A stretch of 26,724 nucleotides of DNA from an uncultured Oscillospiraceae bacterium (GCA_934567355.1 CAKTJC010000036.1:1-26724); one strand, 5' to 3'. Shown: positions 1 through 7,365, counted from the stretch's first letter. Numbers and translations are program-made. Notes: a model not told the origin generated them from the sequence alone.

Positions 1-973
1 CCTTTGCTTTGTCGATCTCGGCATTCACTTTGTTGTAGACATCATACACGGTATCCTTTGGAGAGAGGTGGGCTTTGATAATGGTTTCCGGAGACTTGGT
101 GCTCATTTCTTTCTTGATCGTCAGGCAGAACTGAATATCGTCCCCTCTGGAATAAACCTTTTGGCCGGAGATGAAGCGATTCAGCCCCGGATATTTGGCT
201 ACCGTGCGGCAATAGCAGGCCAGGAAGACGTGCATAATGCCAAAGTTCGTCAACCCCTCCCGCCGTTTTTGCCGGATGTAACGATCCACATTTGTGATTT
301 CAAATGCCTGTTCGAAGGAATTGGTGGAAGTGTTGCGGGAGACCATAATGTAGGGTGAGACCTGATCCATGGGCGCCAGCGTGCGGATCTTTCTTCCGTC
401 GCTGCGGTCACCCCATCTGCGGTGATACTGCCCGGTGGGATGCACCCGGATGCCAAAGGACATCAGCGTGCAGGCGAGCAGCACGACAATATCCGCATGG
501 ATACGCACCAGAATATCCCAATTCCGGTTCAGTACGGCGGAACGATTGTTATAAAGCACTGTTGCCAGTGTGGCAAGCATAAGGATCGGCAGGCACCAAA
601 CCATTTTTTGCCGGCTGCCGGAGACGATCTCTCCGTAGATGAAAGTAAGAAAGATCAGTGAGGTAAAGAACAGGCCGATATAGAGCTTTCCTTCAATTGC
701 GGTCGTAACGCAGATGCCGCCGTAAAGTGCCATCATGCCGACGGGGATGGTGGTTTTGTAGAAGCATTCCTCACCGTCCGTCAGGATGATGATCAAATAC
801 AGTACGGTCGCTGCAATGGGCAGCATGATCTGCCCCCAGAAACCAACGGTGCCTGCATGCTTTGTGAATCCGAATACAACAATTCTCGCGATCACGGAGT
901 ATGCAAGAAGAATTGCTGTCAGCCATGTGAATGCATTTCTGCGGGTAACGTAGAGGTGAATTCTGTTTTCCAT
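1..973 (-). CDS. Membrane protein fused to a CAT/E2-like acyltransferase domain (3' end off the window)
   Basis: The first 324 residues are visible; the gene runs off the left edge. It starts at ATG 973-971 behind AAAGGAGAGAG. Residues 1-175 hold five or six hydrophobic segments (about 14-36, 45-64, 74-92, 97-117, 124-141, 154-175). From about residue 200 the chain is soluble and resembles the catalytic domain of 2-oxo acid dehydrogenase E2 / chloramphenicol acetyltransferase enzymes (PMDQVSPYIM, then YPGLNRFISGQKVYSRGDDI and FCLTIKKE). No lipoyl or peripheral-subunit-binding domain is present, so this is unlikely to be a true E2. The His active-site motif would lie in the missing C-terminus, so activity cannot be judged. 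It lies 72 nt downstream of the homocysteine methyltransferase-like gene and is probably co-transcribed. The E2-like assignment is by eye. Confidence 0.7.
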   Translation of the reverse strand, partial: MENRIHLYVTRRNAFTWLTAILLAYSVIARIVVFGFTKHAGTVGFWGQIMLPIAATVLYLIIILTDGEECFYKTTIPVGMMALYGGICVTTAIEGKLYIGLFFTSLIFLTFIYGEIVSGSRQKMVWCLPILMLATLATVLYNNRSAVLNRNWDILVRIHADIVVLLACTLMSFGIRVHPTGQYHRRWGDRSDGRKIRTLAPMDQVSPYIMVSRNTSTNSFEQAFEITNVDRYIRQKRREGLTNFGIMHVFLACYCRTVAKYPGLNRFISGQKVYSRGDDIQFCLTIKKEMSTKSPETIIKAHLSPKDTVYDVYNKVNAEIDKAK

Positions 974-1004
974 GCTTACTCTCTCCTTTTTGTGCGTTGG
1001 GGTG

Positions 1005-1039
1005 CTTTGGATAAAACCCACGCAGGGTTCCATCCAAAG
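1005..1039 (-). other. Intercistronic hairpin
   Basis: An 8-bp stem (CTTTGGAT/ATCCAAAG) encloses a second 5-bp stem (AACCC/GGGTT). It lies between the methyltransferase-like gene and the membrane acyltransferase gene. No U-run follows on either strand, so it is not a typical intrinsic terminator. It could affect mRNA processing or stability. Confidence 0.4.
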
Positions 1040-1045
1040 AAAATC

Positions 1046-1915
1046 TTAAAGCGCTTGCTTCAAAGCTGTGATGAAGGCGGGCGTGGTGCCGCAGCAGCCG
1101 CCCAGCAGACGTGCCCCATTGTCTGCGCACTGTTTCATAATTTGCGCAAATTCTTCAGATGTCAGGTCATATTCGGCGATTCCTTGCTCGTTGATCACAG
1201 GGTTTCCTGCATTGGGCTTGCAGATCAGGGGGAGGGAAGTATACCGCCTCAGTTTGCTTACCAGATGGGGAGTCATCATGTCTGCGGCGACGCAGTTAAA
1301 GCCGACTGCATCCGCGCCTGCTTTTTCCAGCTCCTGCATCACCTTCCCGGCATCGGTGCCGGAGAACAGGGAGCCGTCCGGCTGCATGGTAAAGGAGAAC
1401 ATGACTGCTCCGGCACTTTCCAGCTCGGCTGCTGTCAGAATTGCCTCCGCCTCCTGGGGATAAAGCAGTGTTTCGCCCACCAGAAGATCTGCTCCGCCGT
1501 CGATCAGACCACGAATTTGCCGCCGGTACTGCTGCACCATTTCTTCAAAGGTATCCGGATTCCAGCTTTCGCAGTGAGCAGCCAGCGTTGCAATGTCGCC
1601 TGCAACCAGGCAGCCGGGGGCGGCCTTGCGGGTCAGCGCGACCAGCTCGGCATTGATCTTTTCGGTTTGATGTGCCAGCCCTTCCTTTTCCAGGGCGATG
1701 GGCTGCGCTTGAAAGGTGGGAGCGTAGATGATCTGTGAGCCGGATTCAAAATATGCACGCTGAAGATTGATGATTGCATCCGGATTTTCCAACACCCATT
1801 TTTCCGTGCAGCAGCCCTTGGGCATACCGGCCAAGATAAGATTCGATCCGGTTGCCCCATCCAGCAGGCAGATACCCCTGCTCAAAAACTGACGAAATTC
1901 CTGTTTGCTCAGCAT
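1046..1915 (-). CDS. Homocysteine S-methyltransferase-family protein (stand-alone MetH-type N-terminal domain)
   Basis: This 289-residue protein belongs to the Pfam S-methyl_trans family, TIM-barrel enzymes that move a methyl group to homocysteine. It shows the N-terminal DGATGSNL motif and the three zinc-binding cysteines: C208 in GFNC and C274-C275 in GGCCGT. Its length fits the homocysteine-binding module alone; the folate, B12 and activation domains of full MetH are absent. It may work with separate partner proteins or use S-methylmethionine-like donors; the sequence does not decide. The start is ATG 1915-1913 behind GGAGAAGG. It is transcribed away from the regulator at 2086 and is followed by the membrane acyltransferase gene. 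Confidence 0.88.
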   Translation of the reverse strand: MLSKQEFRQFLSRGICLLDGATGSNLILAGMPKGCCTEKWVLENPDAIINLQRAYFESGSQIIYAPTFQAQPIALEKEGLAHQTEKINAELVALTRKAAPGCLVAGDIATLAAHCESWNPDTFEEMVQQYRRQIRGLIDGGADLLVGETLLYPQEAEAILTAAELESAGAVMFSFTMQPDGSLFSGTDAGKVMQELEKAGADAVGFNCVAADMMTPHLVSKLRRYTSLPLICKPNAGNPVINEQGIAEYDLTSEEFAQIMKQCADNGARLLGGCCGTTPAFITALKQAL

Positions 1916-1956
1916 ACTGTGCCTTCTCCCATGCCGTGAAATTATATTTTCACATC

Positions 1957-1985
1957 ATTATATAATATTTGGGATAAAAATGCAA
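1957..1985 (-). promoter_or_regulatory. Promoter of the homocysteine methyltransferase-like gene
   Basis: On the minus strand, TTGCAT (1985-1980), a 17-nt spacer and TATAAT (1962-1957) form a near-consensus promoter about 42 nt upstream of the start codon. Confidence 0.6.
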
Positions 1986-2007
1986 CAACCCATTGCTTAA
2001 GATATGC

Positions 2008-2036
2008 TTGACAAATTCAATACGATGATGTATTAT
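2008..2036 (+). promoter_or_regulatory. Promoter of the ribbon-helix-helix regulator gene
   Basis: A consensus -35 TTGACA (2008-2013), a 17-nt spacer and -10 TATTAT (2031-2036). The -10 lies inside the palindrome at 2029-2070. Confidence 0.75.
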
Positions 2037-2070
2037 CAATATGCTCCAATTGGAGCATATTGATAATACA
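2029..2070. promoter_or_regulatory. Perfect 42-bp palindrome, likely operator
   Basis: Positions 2029-2049 are the exact reverse complement of 2050-2070; each arm begins TGTATTATCAATATGCTCC. It covers the -10 box and the expected transcription start (about 2043). The transcript would therefore contain only part of the left arm, so the palindrome is better read as a DNA operator than as an RNA hairpin. The adjacent DNA-binding protein gene suggests autoregulation. The divergent methyltransferase promoter is about 44 bp away and could be co-controlled. Confidence 0.75.
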
Positions 2071-2085
2071 GGAGAGGACGGGAAT

Positions 2086-2502
2086 ATGGGAAATGAAAAC
2101 TTATCCGAAAAGGTTTCCGTAAATATCAATGCTTCGACCCTGTCTGAAATTGACCTGCTGATCGACAATGGTTATTTTTCAAACAGAAGTGATTTTATCA
2201 ATCAAGCGCTTCGTGAAAGTCTGCAAAAGCACCGCAATACCCTCGACAGAATCATAGAAAAGAATTCGAAAAACGGAAGGGAAAGCCATGATTGGTGGTT
2301 TATCGGGGTACTGCGCCTGGAAAGACGGGACATTGAGGCAGCATTGCACAGCAGTCAGGGAATAACGATCACCGGATACGGAGTCCTTATCATTGGCGAA
2401 AAAATGGATGAGCAGGCATTGTTTGCGGCGGTTCGTTCCATCGATGTTAGAGGGAGGGTCGTATGCAGTAAGAATATTAAAGAACATTATCGATTAAAAT
2501 AA
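2086..2502 (+). CDS. Ribbon-helix-helix (CopG-family) transcriptional regulator
   Basis: The protein has 138 residues. The N-terminal part is a ribbon-helix-helix DNA-binding domain: a beta strand (EKVSVNINASTLSEID) followed by two helices around SNRSDFINQALRESL. The C-terminal part (about 60-138) looks like a small alpha/beta ligand or oligomerisation domain, similar in layout to NikR. The HxH and Cys nickel ligands of NikR are not visible, so I do not name it nikR. ATG 2086 is chosen over ATG 2041 because GGAGAGG (2071-2077) precedes it at 8 nt and 2041 lies inside the palindrome near the transcription start. The gene ends 74 nt before the M29 aminopeptidase, which has its own promoter. The regulated targets and the ligand are unknown. 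Confidence 0.8.
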   Translation: MGNENLSEKVSVNINASTLSEIDLLIDNGYFSNRSDFINQALRESLQKHRNTLDRIIEKNSKNGRESHDWWFIGVLRLERRDIEAALHSSQGITITGYGVLIIGEKMDEQALFAAVRSIDVRGRVVCSKNIKEHYRLK

Positions 2503-2517
2503 TCAAAAGCCAAGTGA

Positions 2518-2546
2518 TTGACCTTTGAGAAAAAATCTGGTAGGAT
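2518..2546 (+). promoter_or_regulatory. Promoter of the M29 aminopeptidase gene
   Basis: TTGACC (2518-2523), a 17-nt spacer ending in TGG, and TAGGAT (2541-2546). This gives an extended -10 element about 30 nt upstream of the start codon. Confidence 0.55.
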
Positions 2547-2576
2547 ACACTCAATTCAAAAAAAGGAGAAAAAGTT

Positions 2577-3800
2577 ATGAAGAAAACAGTTCTTCGCAAA
2601 TATGCAAATCTGATCGTCCGCTGTGGTGCGAATGTGCAGAAGGGGCAGATCGTCAATGTCTACGCCGATCTGGATCAGCCCGAGTTCGTACAGATGGTGG
2701 TGGAGGAAGCCTATAAGGCCGGAGCCGCTGAGGTTATGGTTCAGTGGAGCTATCAGCCCCTGAACAAGATCCATTGCCGCCACCGTACCATCAAGAGCCT
2801 GGGCACGGTGAAGGAGTGGGAAAAGGCACGGCAGGAGTACTATTGCGATGTGATCCCGGTTCGGATCATGCTGATTTCCGAGGATCCTGATGGCATGAAG
2901 GGCATGAATATGGAGAAGTACTCCAAGGCGCAGCGGATGGCCTACCCCATCCTCAAGCCTTATTTTGACCGCCGGGAAAATAAGGAGCAGTGGTGCATTG
3001 CTGCCGTTCCCGGCGCTGCTTGGGCGAAAAAAGTGTTCCCCGGCATGCGGACGAGCATGGCGATTGAAAAGCTGTGGGAGAGCATTCTGTATACTTCCCG
3101 CGTTACTGACGATCCTATCGCCGCTTGGGACGCGCACAATCAGGATCTCGCCGATCGCTGCAAGTACCTGAACAGCCTGAATATCCGCTCCCTGCATTAT
3201 AAGGCGGACAACGGCACCGACTTTACCGTCGGCATGATCGACCAGGCGCAGTTCTGCGGCGGCGGAGAGACCAGCCTGCAAAACATCTATTTTAATCCCA
3301 ATATCCCCACCGAGGAATGCTTCATCTCTCCCAAGCGGGGAGAGGCAGAGGGCATTGTGTATGCAACGAAGCCGCTTTCCTACCAGGGGCAGCTGATCGA
3401 GAATTTCTCCATTCGCTTCGAGGGCGGCAAGGCCGTTGAGGTTCATGCCGAGAAGGGTGAAGCACTGCTGAAGAAAATGATTGAAATGGATGAAGGCGCG
3501 GCCTATCTGGGCGAGTGTGCCCTGGTGCCCCAGGCAAGCCCCATTGCCCAGAGCGGAATTCTGTTCTATAACACCCTGTTTGACGAAAACGCTGCCTGCC
3601 ATTTGGCGCTTGGCATGGGCTTTGCTGACACGATCAAGGATTTCCACAACAAGACATTGGAGGAGTGCCGCGCACTGGGCGTCAATGATTCCATGATTCA
3701 TGAAGATTTCATGATCGGCTGCGATACCATGAACATCGATGCCACCTGCGCTGACGGTCGTGTGGTGCCCATTTTCCGTGCCGGCAACTGGGCGTTCTGA
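2577..3800 (+). CDS. Aminopeptidase, peptidase family M29
   Basis: The 407-residue protein matches the M29 metallo-aminopeptidase family (AmpS/AmpT/PepS type) over full length. These cytosolic exopeptidases remove N-terminal residues using two divalent metal ions. Typical C-terminal signatures are visible: FDENAACHLALG (His at 342), HEDFMIG (H375 and D377), and a family-type ending PIFRAGNWAF. Glutamates in GEAEGIVYATKPL and YLGECALVP fit the remaining metal and catalytic positions. ATG 2577 follows AAAAGGAG. It has its own promoter, and no classical terminator follows it. The substrate range cannot be read from the sequence. Confidence 0.92.
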   Translation: MKKTVLRKYANLIVRCGANVQKGQIVNVYADLDQPEFVQMVVEEAYKAGAAEVMVQWSYQPLNKIHCRHRTIKSLGTVKEWEKARQEYYCDVIPVRIMLISEDPDGMKGMNMEKYSKAQRMAYPILKPYFDRRENKEQWCIAAVPGAAWAKKVFPGMRTSMAIEKLWESILYTSRVTDDPIAAWDAHNQDLADRCKYLNSLNIRSLHYKADNGTDFTVGMIDQAQFCGGGETSLQNIYFNPNIPTEECFISPKRGEAEGIVYATKPLSYQGQLIENFSIRFEGGKAVEVHAEKGEALLKKMIEMDEGAAYLGECALVPQASPIAQSGILFYNTLFDENAACHLALGMGFADTIKDFHNKTLEECRALGVNDSMIHEDFMIGCDTMNIDATCADGRVVPIFRAGNWAF

Positions 3801-3828
3801 GAAAAAATAGATTTTTTGAAAAAAACAC

Positions 3829-3857
3829 TTGCAATCCGCATCGCAATGTGATACTAT
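3829..3857 (+). promoter_or_regulatory. Promoter of rpmE
   Basis: TTGCAA (3829-3834), a 17-nt spacer ending TGA, and TACTAT (3852-3857), about 65 nt upstream of the rpmE start. The short leader between them shows no structure I can confidently assign. Confidence 0.65.
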
Positions 3858-3922
3858 ATCCGAGCGATTAAAAGATTGCCGGGGCGTTGTGCCCTTTAGA
3901 TGATAAGAAAGAGGTGAACGAA

Positions 3923-4123
3923 ATGAAGGAAGGTATCCACCCCAAATACGAACAGACCACGATTCGCTGTGCTTGTGGTAACGTCTTTACGACCGGCTCC
4001 ACTAAGAAGGACATTCGTGTTGAAATCTGCTCCAAGTGCCACCCTTTCTATACCGGCAAGCAGAAGCTGGTTGACACCGGTGGACGTGTTGATCGCTTCA
4101 ACAAGCGTTTTGGCCTGAAGTAA
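3923..4123 (+). CDS. rpmE: 50S ribosomal protein L31, zinc-binding form
   Basis: The 66-residue protein starts [10 protein letters not shown] and carries IRCACGNVF and [13 protein letters not shown], all typical of bacterial L31. The cysteines C16, C18, C37 and C40 form a zinc ribbon, so this is the zinc-containing (C+) form rather than the zinc-free paralogue used under zinc limitation. It sits in the large ribosomal subunit near the intersubunit bridges. ATG 3923 is preferred over the upstream in-frame start at 3887 because of AAGAGGTG just upstream and the family N-terminus. It is a single-gene unit with its own promoter and terminator. Confidence 0.98.
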   Translation: MKEGIHPKYEQTTIRCACGNVFTTGSTKKDIRVEICSKCHPFYTGKQKLVDTGGRVDRFNKRFGLK

Positions 4124-4130
4124 GATTCGA

Positions 4131-4164
4131 AGTCCGCACTACGGCAACGTGGTGCGGACTTTTT
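4131..4164 (+). terminator. Intrinsic terminator of rpmE
   Basis: A 9-bp stem (AGTCCGCAC 4131-4139 with GTGCGGACT 4152-4160), with a further ACG/CGT pairing in the loop, is followed by a short T-run. Its right arm TGGTGCGGAC is also the reverse complement of GTCCGCACCA at the -35 region of the hflX promoter. Confidence 0.85.
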
Positions 4165-4177
4165 ATACTTTTTTCTT

Positions 4178-4340
4178 GGGAACCTCTGAATAAATCGGCT
4201 TCGGCTGAGCAGTGGATCTTTTTCCCTGGCTGTACGGTTTCAAAAGTGGGGAATACATACAGTATTCCTCCATTTTTGAAACCTTCATCCAGTGAAAAAT
4301 CTCTCGCTGTCGGCTGCTGCCGATTTCATCAGAGCTTCCC
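4178..4340. repeat. Long imperfect inverted repeat between rpmE and hflX
   Basis: Two arms of about 80 nt face each other around a 5-nt loop (ATACA, about 4256-4260). The inner 21 bp (GGTTTCAAAA ... GAATAC) have one mismatch and one bulge. Further out, AATCGGC/GCCGATT and the termini GGGAA-CTCTGA / TCAGAG-TTCCC still match. Many remaining differences would be G-U pairs in RNA. No ORF or clear target-site duplication is seen. It may be a MITE-like element or a structured RNA; it fills most of the 280-nt rpmE-hflX gap. Confidence 0.75.
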
Positions 4341-4370
4341 TTGTCCGCACCACTCAAAATGTGGTATACT
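4341..4370 (+). promoter_or_regulatory. Promoter of the hflX operon
   Basis: TTGTCC (4341-4346), an 18-nt spacer ending TGG, and TATACT (4365-4370). The -35 begins exactly where the long inverted repeat ends. Confidence 0.6.
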
Positions 4371-4403
4371 GGCTGCGGTATACCCGGTTTGATGGAGGGT
4401 TAT

Positions 4404-5672
4404 ATGGAATTGGATGAAAAAATGAAAAACCAGGATCGCGCGGTGCTGGTCGGCCTGAATGCCGACTGCTTCACAGAGGAGCAGACTGCTACCGACGAAA
4501 CCCTGGAGGAACTGGAAGCACTTTTGGAGACGGCAGGAGGCTTCTGCACCGCGAAGGTTCTGCAAAACCGTCATACCCCTGATTCCCACAGCTTTATCGG
4601 CGAGGGGAAGGCACAGGAGGTAAGAATGCTGGCAGAGTCCACCGAATCAAACATGGTGATCTTCGATAACGAGCTTTCCCCGGGAAATATTCGCGCGCTG
4701 GAAGAGATCATTGGCGTACCGGTGCTTGATCGGAGCGCCTTGATTCTGGATATTTTTGCGCAGCGTGCCAAGACCAGGGAGGGCCGTCTCCAAGTGGAGC
4801 TGGCGCAGAACAAATATCTGCTGCCCCGACTTTCAGGGATGGGAATCAGCCTTTCCCGCCAGGGCGGCGGTATCGGCACCCGAGGCCCCGGCGAAACCAA
4901 GCTGGAAACCGACCGCCGCATCATTCGCGACCGCATTAACCGCCTGGAAGCGGAATTGGAACAGGTGCGCCAGGTGCGCAGTGTCCAGCGGGAGCGGAGG
5001 ATTAAGAATTCCGTGCCGGTCGTGGCTATTGTTGGCTATACCAATGCCGGAAAATCCACCCTGCTCAATCAGCTCACCGGCGCGGGAATCCCGGCGAATA
5101 ACCGGCTGTTTGACACCCTGGATACGACTTCCCGCCAGCTGACGGTTTCTGATAATCTGGACGTTGTTCTTTCCGATACCGTCGGATTTATTGCAAAGCT
5201 GCCGCATCACCTGGTCAATGCGTTCCATGCAACGCTGGAGGAACTGGAGTATGCAGACCTGCTGCTGCACGTGGTCGATGCCTCCGACCCCAATCGGGAA
5301 GAGCATATCGCGGTGGTGGATAGATTGATCGCTCAACTGGCGAAGCCCGGAACTCCGGTGCTGCGCTGCTACAACAAGGCTGATTTGGTCACTCCGGAGG
5401 ATATTCCCACCGGTGACGATGTGGTTGCGATCTCTGCCGCCAGTGGGAACGGCTGCCCGGAGCTGCTGCAGGCCATCGAGCGGGCACTGAACCATGCCAG
5501 GCACCATGTGCAGCTTTGCCTGCCCTATGCCATGGGCGGTCAGGTGGAAACGCTGCACGATAATGCGCAGGTGCTCCGTGTGGATTACACGGCAGACGGT
5601 ATTGAGATCGAAGCGATTTTGGATGATATTTTATATGGAAGACTACGCAGTTATGTAACGAAGGAGAGCTGA
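4404..5672 (+). CDS. hflX: GTPase HflX, ribosome-splitting factor
   Basis: The 422-residue TRAFAC-class GTPase has the HflX N-terminal domain and the glycine-rich HflX signature GGGIGTRGPGETKLE, followed by a coiled-coil linker. The G domain shows P-loop GYTNAGKSTL, G3 DTVGFI and G4 NKAD. The family binds the 50S subunit and splits stalled or stress-damaged 70S ribosomes. The start is taken as ATG 4404, with GGAGGG at 4394-4399 only 4 nt away. ATG 4422 (MKNQDRAVLVGL) is a real alternative. The gene is 3 nt upstream of the yigZ-like gene and heads a plus-strand operon. Confidence 0.95.
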   Translation: MELDEKMKNQDRAVLVGLNADCFTEEQTATDETLEELEALLETAGGFCTAKVLQNRHTPDSHSFIGEGKAQEVRMLAESTESNMVIFDNELSPGNIRALEEIIGVPVLDRSALILDIFAQRAKTREGRLQVELAQNKYLLPRLSGMGISLSRQGGGIGTRGPGETKLETDRRIIRDRINRLEAELEQVRQVRSVQRERRIKNSVPVVAIVGYTNAGKSTLLNQLTGAGIPANNRLFDTLDTTSRQLTVSDNLDVVLSDTVGFIAKLPHHLVNAFHATLEELEYADLLLHVVDASDPNREEHIAVVDRLIAQLAKPGTPVLRCYNKADLVTPEDIPTGDDVVAISAASGNGCPELLQAIERALNHARHHVQLCLPYAMGGQVETLHDNAQVLRVDYTADGIEIEAILDDILYGRLRSYVTKES

Positions 5673-5675
5673 CCC

Positions 5676-6317
5676 GTGGAGGAATACCTGGTGCCCACCG
5701 GCTTTGGGGAGGATGAATTCATCGAAAAGAAATCCCGCTTCATAGGCCGGGTCTGGCCGGTGGAGACGGAGGAAGAAGCTCTTTCCAGAATTCAGCAGAT
5801 GAAAAAGCAGCACTATGATGCCACTCACAATTGCTGGGCGTATATCATCCACGGCGGCGCTGCCCGTTTTTCCGACGACGGTGAGCCCGGGGGAACGGCT
5901 GGAATGCCCATGCTCCAGGTGCTCCAACGGGAAGGTCTTCACAATATTGTGTGTGTGGTCACCCGGTATTTCGGCGGCATCCTTTTAGGCGCAGGCGGTC
6001 TGGTTCGTGCTTATACCAAGGGCGCAAAAATTGCGGTCGATGCCGCGGGAAAATCCATCAAGCGGGTCTGGACGGTGCTGTATGTGCCGTGCCCCTATTC
6101 CTTCTATGAGCGTGTTAAGCTGGAGATTGATGCTTTCGGCGGTATCTTACGCAGCACGGAATTCGGCGCGGAAGTGGATATGGAGATTCTTTTTCCGGAG
6201 GCAAATGCACAGCCGTTTTTAAGCCGCCTGACGGATCTTACCTCCGGTACTGTGGAGGGGATGGAGATTGGGCAGGAATATCGGGCAATGCCCGTTTGCA
6301 AGGAGGAAGCAATATGA
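5676..6317 (+). CDS. YigZ/IMPACT family protein
   Basis: The 213-residue protein has the UPF0029/IMPACT N-terminal domain, with THNCWAYIIHGG, SDDGEPGGTAGMP and VTRYFGGILLGAGGLVRAY, followed by a small DUF1949-type C-terminal domain. The family is widespread and linked to translation by its eukaryotic IMPACT relatives; its bacterial biochemical role is not settled. The start is GTG 5676, with AAGGAG 10 nt upstream. The stop overlaps the next gene's start (ATGA), so translation of the two is probably coupled. Confidence 0.93.
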   Translation: MEEYLVPTGFGEDEFIEKKSRFIGRVWPVETEEEALSRIQQMKKQHYDATHNCWAYIIHGGAARFSDDGEPGGTAGMPMLQVLQREGLHNIVCVVTRYFGGILLGAGGLVRAYTKGAKIAVDAAGKSIKRVWTVLYVPCPYSFYERVKLEIDAFGGILRSTEFGAEVDMEILFPEANAQPFLSRLTDLTSGTVEGMEIGQEYRAMPVCKEEAI

Positions 6318-7327
6318 CCGTTCGAGAAGAACTGGAATTTCAGGAGCACCGCAGATTAAATCCGCTTGCTGCCTTTGCTGACCAGAGTTCCGGCCGCCCC
6401 AGACGGGAAGAGCCGTCGGAAAATGATGTGCGCACCGCCTTCCAGCGGGATAACGACCGAATCGTACACTGCAAGGCGTTCCGCCGCCTGATGCACAAGA
6501 CGCAGGTGTTCCTTCGCCCGGAGGGTGACCATTACCGTACCCGCATGACCCATACGCTGGAGGTCACCCGAATTGCCCGCACCATGACAAGAGCGCTGGG
6601 GCTGAATGAGGATTTGGCCGAGGCCATTGCTATGGGCCACGACCTGGGGCACACGCCCTTTGGACATGCCGGAGAAGCGGCGCTGTCCGTGTGTATCGGA
6701 AAGCCCTTCCGTCACAACGAGCAGAGCCTGCGCGTGGTGGACTATCTGGAAAACGATGGAAGAGGACTGAATCTGACAAATGAGGTGCGAATGGGCATCG
6801 TGGGGCACACGGGAGATTACATCCCGGAAACGCTGGAAGGACAGATTGTCCGCCGTTCGGATCAAATCGCCTATGTGAACCACGATATTGATGATGCCAT
6901 TCGTGCCGGGATCCTCAGTGAGAGCGATTTACCCAAGGACATCGTGGAAATTTTGGGCGATTCTCATAAAACGCGCATCAATACGCTGGTATGCGATCTG
7001 ATCTTTACCTCCCGCGAGGCGGGAGCCATTTGCTTGACGCCCGCTGTTGACAAAGCGCTGAAGGATCTTCGCAGCTTCATGTTTGACCATGTTTACCGGA
7101 ACCCGGTGGCAAAGGGGGAGGAGAGCAAGGCAAAGGCCATGCTTCAATGTCTGTTTGAATATTACATCGACCACCCCGAAGCGCTGCCGCCGGATTTCCA
7201 GCCGCAGCTCAGCTTCGACGGGATGGAGCGTATTGTCTGCGATTATATTGCGGGCATGACGGATAATTACGCAGTGGATAAATTTAATGAGATTTTCGTT
7301 CCCGCAGGGTGGAATATTCGGGGATGA
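6314..7327 (+). CDS. Deoxyguanosinetriphosphate triphosphohydrolase-like HD hydrolase
   Basis: The 337-residue protein has an HD phosphohydrolase core: H80 in MTHTLEV, H109-D110 in MGHDLGHTPFGHAGE, and a later Asp in RRSDQIAYVNHDIDDA. These match dGTPase-family enzymes, which hydrolyse dNTPs to deoxynucleoside and triphosphate. The N-terminal RDNDRIVHCKAFRRLMHKTQVF block is also typical. Its length fits the short deoxyguanosinetriphosphate triphosphohydrolase-like class, whose substrate preference varies. ATG 6314 follows AAGGAGG and overlaps the yigZ-like stop by 4 nt. It lies just upstream of dnaG, a common Clostridia arrangement linking dNTP control to replication genes. Confidence 0.92.
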   Translation: MTVREELEFQEHRRLNPLAAFADQSSGRPRREEPSENDVRTAFQRDNDRIVHCKAFRRLMHKTQVFLRPEGDHYRTRMTHTLEVTRIARTMTRALGLNEDLAEAIAMGHDLGHTPFGHAGEAALSVCIGKPFRHNEQSLRVVDYLENDGRGLNLTNEVRMGIVGHTGDYIPETLEGQIVRRSDQIAYVNHDIDDAIRAGILSESDLPKDIVEILGDSHKTRINTLVCDLIFTSREAGAICLTPAVDKALKDLRSFMFDHVYRNPVAKGEESKAKAMLQCLFEYYIDHPEALPPDFQPQLSFDGMERIVCDYIAGMTDNYAVDKFNEIFVPAGWNIRG

Positions 7328-7329
7328 TG

Positions 7330-7338
7330 TGATACAAT
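7330..7338 (+). promoter_or_regulatory. Possible extended -10 for the dnaG operon
   Basis: TG (7330-7331) plus TACAAT (7333-7338) makes an extended -10 element 27 nt before the dnaG start. The -35 position (TGGAAT) is poor, so this is a tentative call. Confidence 0.4.
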
Positions 7339-7365
7339 ATTCCCTATGGAAAGGAGGTGGAACGC

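Noticed and set aside
857..1738. Long plus-strand open frame opposite the methyltransferase-like gene
   Set aside because: It is antisense to a protein with clear family motifs, has an unnatural Cys/His-rich composition and has no RBS.
2041..2085. Upstream ATG start for the ribbon-helix-helix regulator
   Set aside because: It lies inside the palindrome and at about the transcription start, leaving no room for an RBS; ATG 2086 has a good GGAGAGG.
2086..2502. Naming the regulator nikR
   Set aside because: The nickel-binding His and Cys residues of NikR are not present in the C-terminal domain.
3801..3822. AAAAAA...TTTTTT hairpin after the M29 aminopeptidase gene as a terminator
   Set aside because: The stem is only A-T pairs and would be too weak; no GC-rich stem is present.
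3858..3922. Possible L31 autoregulatory leader RNA upstream of rpmE
   Set aside because: The leader is short and I cannot match it to a known L31 leader structure without a covariance search.
4178..4340. Calling the inverted repeat an insertion sequence or a named MITE
   Set aside because: No transposase, no convincing target-site duplication and no second copy in the window.
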